Shown: one piece after another, positions 56,092-64,000 of the stretch | Numbering within the stretch: position 1 is the stretch's first letter | Layout of the letters: each line of letters opens with the position of its first letter | Origin: Gonocerus acuteangulatus | Lineage: Eukaryota > Arthropoda > Insecta > Hemiptera > Coreidae | Assembly (NCBI GenBank): GCA_946811695.1 | Contig: OX328126.1 | Location: forward strand, 3,939,418-4,003,417 | Direction of reading: 5' to 3' | Length of the DNA stretch: 64,000 bases | Made by a program: the position numbers and the translations under genes | Notes under the pieces: model-generated | What the model saw: the letters and a program-made list of their open reading frames with translations, nothing else | Databases searched by the model: none | Told to the model about the DNA's origin: nothing

Positions 56092-56685
56092 TATATGTGT
56101 CCGTTAACACGATACCGACCAGAGTTTTTGTTTCTTCCCCACGAAACTTGGTATGCAGTATTTCCCAATCAAACGATTGAACGAGTTCGTTTACCAACAA
56201 AATCAGTCCATTCGGAGAGGGGGTTTACTCCGGAGCCAAAGTAGTTATTTGCCAATACCAGTCGTATTTTTTGTTATATTTCAACGAAACTCGGTATTCG
56301 TTCTGTTCAACTAAAGAGAGAAATTTGTTGTAAAAATAAACTAAATCGCTTCATTAGGAGGGGGGTTTACTCCGGACCCAAATTACTAATTTGCTCATTT
56401 CTGCTGTATTGTAACGAAACGCGGTATACGTCCTGGGTATCTAATAAGGAAGAAGTGTTGTAAAAATGAACTAAATCGGTCTATCGGAAGGGGGGGGGGG
56501 GATTTACATTGTACTATGTTTGGATTGAATTGAAACAGGTGTTATTTATTTTATTTATCTATATAGGTTATTTTAAGCAAATTATTCAGGAATGCAATAC
56601 CCAAATCTGAGGAAAGTCTGAAACTACCCAATTCTGAGGAAAGTGCTTAGTTTTGCAGCTCCTGCGTGATGGACTTTTATTTGAT
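55905..56685 (+). mobile_element. X-family element, shorter copy
   Basis: tcgcttttagcactttcaaa + gtagctattgaggttgcact, (TA)n 56023-56088, ccgttaacacgataccgacc, three diverged units with G runs, and the terminus tagttttgcagctcctgcgt + gatggactttt. It starts directly after a Y terminus (55850-55888), the same X/Y adjacency as at 46790. Confidence 0.8.
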
Positions 56686-56737
56686 CACGCAATCTCAAGA
56701 TTCTACAAATTATTTCCTTAATTTATTTTCGCTGAAG

Positions 56738-57520
56738 CAGGCCATTCCCGTTCCGATTTGCAGTACGACTTAGTAGGACTACCAGTTGGATAGTAGACTC
56801 CACTCAGGCTCCGACTTGCTATCCAACTAGCGATCCAACTTTAGTCCTAGTCTGTTTTCAGGACTGTGTACGTTGCTCACGAGCCGAAGTATGTATCGAG
56901 TGGAGGCCCAAGTTGCTCGATGGTCAAGCACTGACTGAGTTAAGTTGGACGACTTAGTAGGACTACCAGTTGGATAGTCGACTCCACTCACGCTCCGACT
57001 TGCTATCCAACTAGCGATCCAACTTTAGTCCTAGTCTGTTTTCAGGACTGTGTACGTTGCTCACGATCCGAAATATGTATCGAGTGGAGACCGAAGTTGC
57101 TCGAAGGTCAAGCACTGACTGAGTTAAGTTGGACGACTTAGTAGGACTACTAGTTGGATAGTCGACTCCACTCACGCTCCAACTTGCTATCCAACGAGCG
57201 ATCCAACTTTAGTCCTAGTCTGTTTACAGGACTGTGTACGTTGCTCACGATCCGAAATATGTATCGAGTGCAGACCGAAGTTGCCCGAAGGTCAAGCACA
57301 GGCTGAGCTAAGTTGGATGACTTTTTGGTCCGACTCCCTCAATAACACTTCAACTCCGTCGCAAGTCGAATGTCGGACCTTCGATTCGTCCCTCTAAATG
57401 TTCCGACTCGTCCAACTAGACTTCCAGCGATCTAACAAGCCCATTTACGAGGCGACTTGTGGAGAGCGACCTCGGAAGTTGGACCACAAGTCGTACTGAA
57501 AATCGGAACGTGACTGGCCT
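56738..57520. mobile_element. TIR element carrying 184-bp tandem repeats
   Basis: Left ggccattcccgttccgattt + gcagtacgactt; right aagtcgtactgaaaatcgga + acgtgactggcc: inverted repeats of about 32 bp with few mismatches. Inside are three 184-bp units (period seen at 56767, 56951 and 57135) plus a partial one. Units are themselves rich in gttggatag / ctatccaac dyads. Followed three bases later by a Z MITE. Confidence 0.8.
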
Positions 57521-57523
57521 ACA

Positions 57524-57762
57524 TGGGCGTATGTAAGGGGGGGGGGCTGCAGCCCCTCCCGAAATTTTAATTTGATCGGTAAAAATGTCGGATCCCCTTA
57601 AAAATAAATTAAATAAGATCATTTAGTTCATAAAAAATATTCTATTTTGGGTGTAACAACGTTTAAGTTGGCTAAAACTCTTCCAAGATCTAAATTGTTA
57701 GTATTCCATACACCGGAAATGGTCTCAGCCCCCCCCCGAAATTATTTTCTATATACGCCCTG
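57524..57762. mobile_element. Z-family MITE
   Basis: Left catgggcgtatgtaaggggg, right ttctatatacgccctg, 239 bp, interior tgatcggtaaaaatgtcgga and attaaataagatcatttagt. Target duplication not recognisable. Confidence 0.8.
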
Positions 57763-57769
57763 CTTAACA

Positions 57770-59455
57770 AGCATTCATTTAATTTTGTATGTGAGTCACG
57801 CAGGAAAAGCATAACTAAGCACCGCAGACTGTAGATAGTGTACCCAGCATTCCTGAATAGTTGAATGGCTGTGATTTTTTTTTTTTCAAAATTGGTTTTT
57901 CGGAGGAAAAACGTTGGTCTTGTTTTGCGGAATGAAAATGCGAAACTGTTTAGTGCTTCAAGCATTCGCTTGATACTGGTTTGTTTAGTTGAAGTGCGCA
58001 TGTGGCGTGTCCAGATTATGAAGTATCGTAAAATGGGGGGAAGTGCATTAGTGTAATGAAATTGGTACCAAACCTACACTGCTTATGTTCGCACTCATTA
58101 CGCAAAGTTCGATCCTCCGGTGACAGATAAACTAAAATATCCTATCAGTATAGGGTTTTGCCAATTTCATAACACATTTTACGGTAACGTTGGATGTGTA
58201 TCACCAAGTCCTTATCCTTTAAGTTAGGTTTTCACGGTGCAATAATACGAAAGCGTGCTCGCTTTTAATCTCGCATTCGTGGTTCTTGCCTCAGCAAAAT
58301 CCAAGTAGGGATGAAGCGTGATATCACATTTTTTTCCATTTCATTGTTTTTCATACTTTCTTGCAATAAAGAGAAAAAAAATTGGTTTTAATTTTGAAAT
58401 GTATTAAAGGAAGACCAAAAAAACTTAACAATTAAAAAGGGACCAATCCAACTTGTTCAAAAGATTATCTTGAGGTCATCATTGCGTTCAATCGGAATCG
58501 AGACTTCACTCGGAAAATCGTATTTTTTGCTCATTTGAAAATGTTGTCTTCTCATAAACAGTCTTGGATATAATTTTTGATTAGTTAGGGAAGAATTTTA
58601 GCCATTGAACAAAAATAAGTTACAAGGCACCATAAATCATTACCGTAAAATGCGATCACATTAGTACAATGTGCTGAAATTGAAATGAAACGAAAAGTTT
58701 TATTCTTATTCCGGGACATAAGTCCCATAGGAATAATTTTGAAATTACAAAATAATAATGAATTTAATATAAACTTATAAATACTACCAGTATATAGTGT
58801 ACAGCTTCAATATAGACTAGGGATTGGGTAAAACTTGCAGGGATAGAAGGTGGTGGAAGAGTCGGGATTAAAAGGTTTCTAGGTTGGTAGAATGGCGGAC
58901 AGACAGAGGTAAGGAATTCAATAGCGAGGTGGCACAAGTGACGAATGATTTTTCTAATAATGCAGTACGGTGGGAAGGAATATAAAGATCGGAAGGACGA
59001 GATCGGGTGTTACGGGAGTGAACGGAGGATTTAAATTTAAGGAGTTGAAGGATATAAGAAGGTATTCGAGATTGAATTACTTGGTAAAGGACTGAGCCGA
59101 GGAAGTACTGTCGACGATAAAGAGGGAATAGCCAATTTAGCTGCTGGTAGAAATGTGGGAGTCTCTGGGGATCCCGAGGATAAAACTAATGAAACAGTTC
59201 ATCAGGCGTTTAAAGACAGTATTAAGCCAGACTCCAGAGGGAGTACATGTTGACGAAAGTACTATCTAGCTGGAAACGCCCCTGGAGAGGTGCGAAAATA
59301 TGCAGGAAACATGTCGGGCGTAGTAAATAAAGTAGTATGAAGACAAGAAGACTGCTTTAACGACCCCAAGCCTCCTAAGATCACAAATAATAGACGTATA
59401 TACTTCTCTGTTCACAATCTTTGGGCAAATTTCAACCCTTTGGTATGAGTTAAAT
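57770..59455. other. Mostly unassigned DNA
   Basis: 57780-57850 resembles a piece of X end (gtcacgcaggaaaagcataactaagca). 58230-58330 carries one terminus of the 17448 TIR transposon (ttttcacggtgcaataatac + gaaagcgtg). The remainder, including a 25-codon minus-strand open run MSKKYDFPSEVSIPIERNDD near 58480-58545, has no recognised function. Composition is AT-rich. Confidence 0.45.
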
Positions 59456-59458
59456 GAA

Positions 59459-62400
59459 AATATCCTAGGAGTATAGGTTACTACAGATTTCACCACACTC
59501 TACTAATATCCTAGGAGTATAGGTACTACAGATTTCACCACACTCTACTAATATCCTAGGAGTATAGGTACTACAGATTTCACCACACTCTACTAATATC
59601 CTAGGAGTATAGGTACTACAGATTTCACCACACTCTACTAATATCCTAGGAGTATAGGTTACTACAGATTTCACCACACTCTACTAATATCCTAGGAGTA
59701 TAGGTTACTACAGATTTCACCACACTCTACTAATATCCTAGGAGTATAGGTTACTACAGATTTCACCACACTCTACTAATATCCTAGGAGTATAGGTACT
59801 ACAGATTTCACCACACTCTACTAATATCCTAGGAGTATAGGTACTACAGATTTCACCACACTCTACTAATATCCTAGGAGTATAGGTTACTACAGATTTC
59901 ACCACACTCTACTAATATCCTAGGAGTATAGGTTACTACAGATTTCACCACACTCTACTAATATCCTAGGAGTATAGGTACTACAGATTTCACCACACTC
60001 TACTAATATCCTAGGAGTATAGGTACTACAGATTTCACCACACTCTACTAATATCCTAGGAGTATAGGTACTACAGATTTCACCACACTCTACTAATATC
60101 CTAGCAGTATAGGTTACTACAGATTTCACCACACTCTACTAATATCCTAGGAGTATAGGTTACTACAGATTTCACCACACTCTACTAATATCCTAGGAGT
60201 ATAGGTACTACAGATTTCACCACACTCTACTAATATCCTAGGAGTATAGGTACTACAGATTTCACCACACTCTACTAATATCCTAGCAGTATAGGTTACT
60301 ACAGATTTCACCACACTCTACTAATATCCTAGGAGTATAGGTTACTACAGATTTCACCACACTCTACTAATATCCTAGGAGTATAGGTTACTACAGATTT
60401 CACCACACTCTACTAATATCCTAGGAGTATAGGTTACTACAGATTTCACCACACTCTACTAATATCCTAGGAGTATAGGTTACTACAGATTTCACCACAC
60501 TCTACTAATATCCTAGGAGTATAGGTACTACAGATTTCACCACACTCTACTAATATCCTAGGAGTATAGGTTACTACAGATTTCACCACACTCTACTAAT
60601 GTCCTAGGAGTATAGGTTACTAAAGATTTCACCACACTCTACTAATATCCTAGGAGTATAGGTTACTACAGATTTCACCACACTCTACTAATATCCTAGA
60701 AGTATAGGTTACTACAGATTTCACCACACTCTACTAATATCCTAGGAGTATAGGTACTACAGATTTCACCACACTCTACTAATATCCTAGGAGTATAGGT
60801 TACTACAGATTTCACCACACTCTACTAATATCCTAGGAGTATAGGTACTACAGATTTCACCACACTCTACTAATATCCTAGAAGTATAGGTTACTACAGA
60901 TTTCACCACACTCTACTAATATCCTAGGAGTATAGGTACTACAGATTTCACCACACTCTACTAATATCCTAGGAGTATAGGTTACTACAGATTTCACCAC
61001 ACTCTACTAATATCCTAGGAGTATAGGTACTACAGATTTCACCACACTCTACTAATATCCTAGGAGTATAGGTTACTACAGATTTCACCACACTCTACTA
61101 ATATCCTAGGAGTATAGGTTACTACAGATTTCACCACACTCTACCAATATCCTAGGAGTATAGGTTACTACTGATTTCACCACACTCTACTAATATCCTA
61201 GGAGTATAGGTTACTACAGATTTCACCACACTCTACCAATATCCTAGGAGTATAGGTTACTACCGATTTCACCACACTCTACTAATATCCTAGGAGTATA
61301 GGTTACTACCGATTTCACCACACTCTACTAATATCCTAGGAGTATAGGTTACTACAGATTTCACCACACTCTACTAATATCCTAGGAGTATAGGTTACTA
61401 CCGATTTCACCACACTCTACTAATATCCTAGGAGTATAGGTTACTACAGATTTCACCACACTCTACTAATATCCTAGGAGTATAGGTTACTACCGATTTC
61501 ACCACACTCTACTAATATCCTAGGAGTGTAGGTTACTACAGATTTCACCACACTCTACTAATATCCTAGGAGTATAGGTTACTACAGATTTCACCACACT
61601 CTACTAATATCCTAGGAGTATAGGTTACTACAGATTTCACCACACTCTACTAATATCCTAGGAGTGTAGGTTACTACAGATTTCACCACACTCTACTAAT
61701 ATCCTAGGAGTATAGGTACTACAGATTTCACCACACTCTACTAATATCCTAGGAGTGTAGGTTACTACAGATTTCACCACACTCTACTAATATCCTAGGA
61801 GTATAGGTTACTACCGATTTCACCACACTCTACTAATATCCTAGGAGTGTAGGTTACTACAGATTTCACCACACTCTACTAATATCCTAGGAGTATAGGT
61901 TACTACAGATTTCACCACACTCTACTAATATCCTAGGAGTATAGGTTACTACAGATTTCACCACACTCTACTAATATCCTAGGAGTATAGGTTACTACAG
62001 ATTTCACCACACTCTACTAATAACCTAGGAGTATAGGTACTACAGATTTCACCACACTCTACTAATATCCTAGGAGTATAGGTTACTACAGATTTCACCA
62101 CACTCTACTAATATCCTAGGAGTATAGGTACTACAGATTTCACCACACTCTACTAATATCCTAGGAGTATAGGTACTACAGATTTCACCACACTCTACTA
62201 ATATCCTAGGAGTATAGGTTACTACAGATTTCACCACACTCTACTAATATCCTAGGAGTATAGGTTACTACAGATTTCACCACACTCTACTAATATCCTA
62301 GGAGTATAGGTTACTACCGATTTCACCACACTCTACTAATATCCTAGGAGTATAGGTTACTACAGATTTCACCACACTCTACTAATATCCTAGGAGTATA

Positions 62401-62709
62401 GGTTACTACAGATTTCACCACACTCTACTAATATCCTAGGAGTATAGGTTACTACCGATTTCACCACACTCTACTAATATCCTAGGAGTATAGGTTACTA
62501 CAGATTTCACCACACTCTACTAATATCCTAGGAGTATAGGTTACTACAGATTTCACCACACTCTACTAATATCCTAGGAGTATAGGTTACTACAGATTTC
62601 ACCACACTCTACTAATATCCTAGGAGTATAGGTTACTACAGATTTCACCACACTCTACTAATATCCTAGGAGTATAGGTTACTACAGATTTCACTACACT
62701 CTACTAATG
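59459..62709. repeat. 45/46-bp satellite, about 71 copies
   Basis: Unit atatcctaggagtataggtt + actacagatttcaccacactctacta. Two lengths differ by one base (ggttactac, 46; ggtactac, 45). Other variants: ctagcag, ctagaag, gagtgtagg, actaccgat, ctaccaat. The right third is mostly 46-bp units, the left part has runs of 45-bp units. The last unit ends at ctctactaatgtggccctat. Confidence 0.98.
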
Positions 62710-62995
62710 TGGCCCTATTTTACGGTAATAATCAGATGTGTATAATAGAAGAATATAAATAAAAAGTATAAGAGAATTATATCTTCTAGAGAAAGTGAAG
62801 AGAGGCGAGCGAGTTAATCGGACAGTGTCCCCAGCCAGGTCCGTTATCATATCGCTGTGTTTGCAAAATACTCAGTGTTGCAATGTCACTAGTTCTCAGA
62901 TACTCTAGTACTAGTCTCTCTTGGTCCACACATTTCATCAGGGTAATCATTTACAAATATATATACATATATAATATTATTCCTGGACTCTTGTT

Positions 62996-63221
62996 CATGG
63001 ACGTATATAGGAAATAATTTCGGGGGGGGGTGCATTTCCGAGGTACGGAATACTAACAATCTAGAACTTGGAATAATTTCAGCCATCTAAAACGCTATTA
63101 AACCCAAAATAAAATATTTTCAATGAACTAAGTGATTAAGGTTTTTTGACATTTTAACCGACCAAATTAAATTTTCGGGGGGTAGGGGGGGCTGCAGCAC
63201 CATCCCTTATACACGCCCATG
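62996..63221. mobile_element. Z-family MITE with perfect TSD
   Basis: Left catggacgtatataggaaat, right cccttatacacgcccatg, 226 bp. Perfect 8-bp target duplication ctcttgtt (62988-62995, 63222-63229). Confidence 0.9.
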
Positions 63222-63255
63222 CTCTTGTTTGATTATTTTTTTATTTATTTATTTT

Positions 63256-63540
63256 AGTTTTTCACCATATGGCGATAAAACCATATATTTTCCCCTAAAC
63301 TCATCCTACTATCTGGCGTTTGTCCTGTAAAAGCTGTCACCAATGATGTCGTGTTTTCACCATATGGCGATAAAACCATATATTTTCCCCTAAACTCATC
63401 CTACTATCTGGCGTTTGTCCTATAAAAGCTGTCACCAATGATGTCGTGTTTTCACCATATGGCGATAAAACCATATATTTTCCCCTAAACTCATCCTACT
63501 ATCTGGCGTTTGTCCTGTAAAAGCTGTCGTGTTAGTGAAT
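63256..63540. repeat. 95-bp tandem repeat, three copies
   Basis: ttcaccatatggcgataaaa + ccatatattttcccctaaac recurs at 63261, 63356 and 63451. The third copy ends early at agctgtcg. The minus-strand open frame 63432-63665 over the last copy has no family features. Confidence 0.93.
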
Positions 63541-64000
63541 GTTCTGTGTTTTATTTCATTAACCCAACAAAAAGAGAGGATCTTTTTGTTGGAGTAATTA
63601 ACGAAATGTTCTGGAACATAAACAGATAGAAACTTGTGGCCGGATAAACTAAATTTGTGCTCCAATTTGAGTATTTTCGTCTACTTGCGGTAGATTGTGT
63701 ATAGACCATTTCAAGCAAACTGTCCAGGAATACTGGATACGCTTACCACTTTCTGAGGAATGCGCTTAGTTATGCAGCTACTGCGTGACGTTTTTTTTAT
63801 TGTTGAAATGCGACAGGAGAGGATCACCTTGGGTTACGTACTAGAGTATGTACTCCATATCAGGTCAAAGTAAAACTTCTACATTCTCCAGGTACTCCAA
63901 TTCTTGGTACGTATGGTTATCCAATCCCTTTTCTAGATGTGGGTAATGTAGTCCTAGGTACTTTTCTTTTTAATCTTTAATACGCCTTGTACCCCCTTAA
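63541..64000. other. X-terminus remnant and unassigned DNA
   Basis: 63700-63790 (tcaagcaaactgtccaggaa, gaggaatgcgcttagttatg + cagctactgcgtgacg) is a diverged X end. 63541-63640 contains gtgttttatttcattaaccc with a tttgttggagtaattaacga dyad. Beyond 63800 nothing could be assigned. Confidence 0.5.

Noticed and set aside
59266..60132. Minus-strand frames with repeated TPRILVECGEICS
   Set aside because: Produced by runs of 45-bp satellite units (a multiple of 3); they end wherever a 46-bp unit occurs.
8430..62709. Tandem arrays considered as CRISPR
   Set aside because: Units are directly abutting, there are no unique spacers or cas genes, and the sequence is eukaryotic.
63850..63960. Minus-strand segment reading HYPHLEKGLDNHTYQELEYL as a possible N-terminal CRAL-TRIO exon
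   Set aside because: Superficial 'PHL' similarity only; a stop follows soon and no donor of the right phase is present.

Overview
The window is eukaryotic nuclear DNA, very probably from an arthropod (possibly an insect). The evidence is a spliced host gene with GT-AG introns, Jockey-like and I-like LINEs, tRNA-headed and 5S-headed SINEs, non-autonomous Helitrons ending in CTAG, many MITEs and foldbacks, long (TA)n tracts, and kilobase-scale minisatellites. No bacterial operons or CRISPR arrays are present. The species cannot be named from sequence alone.

Only one host gene is recognisable. It lies on the minus strand and encodes a CRAL-TRIO lipid-binding protein of the alpha-tocopherol-transfer-protein/clavesin type. 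Four consecutive internal exons were found at 24433-24580, 5329-5587, 1613-1723 and 536-638. All have consensus splice sites and compatible phases and together give about 207 residues. The start of the protein lies upstream (above 24580) and was not found; the last residues lie beyond base 1. The intron between the first two exons is 18.8 kb and is almost entirely mobile elements and tandem repeats.

Layout. 1-660: last exon seen, plus a tRNA-Met-headed SINE. 945-1260: MITE. 2045-3660: 95-bp repeat and Jockey-type LINE fragment. 5980-6200: CT/TA microsatellite. 6926-7985: X-family element. 8087-8305: SINE. 8430-12155: two tandem Helitrons whose 3' ends have become minisatellites. 12156-12415: palindromic foldback. 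12532-12710: 5S-headed SINE. 13494-15047: LINE carrying an in-frame 27-bp minisatellite. 15219-17130: Y-family element. 17448-18233: TIR transposon. 18779-20179: another Helitron with a terminal minisatellite. 20774-25908: Y and X elements around the 148-bp exon. 27981-29467: TIR elements. 30771-32011: a second Helitron family with a 90-bp repeat that stays open as protein. 32189-33027: hAT-like MITE with an expanded end. 33322-36690: 60-copy 56-bp satellite. 36706-37668: foldback with a nested MITE. 38950-42560: LINE tail, foldbacks, SINE. 42582-43415: TIR element with a pogo-like transposase remnant. 43870-48540: SINEs, Helitron copy, MITEs. 49500-56690: X and Y elements with an 839-bp tandem duplication. 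56738-57762: TIR element with a 184-bp repeat, then a MITE. 59459-62709: 45/46-bp satellite of about 71 copies. 62996-63540: MITE and 95-bp repeat.

The main theme is tandem repeats being born from mobile elements. In at least five cases the repeat unit can be traced to a defined part of a transposon: a Helitron 3' terminus, a LINE RNase H region, a Helitron internal ORF, a MITE terminus plus its flank, and the interior of a TIR element. Many insertions can be dated relative to each other by target site duplications or by empty sites in sister copies.
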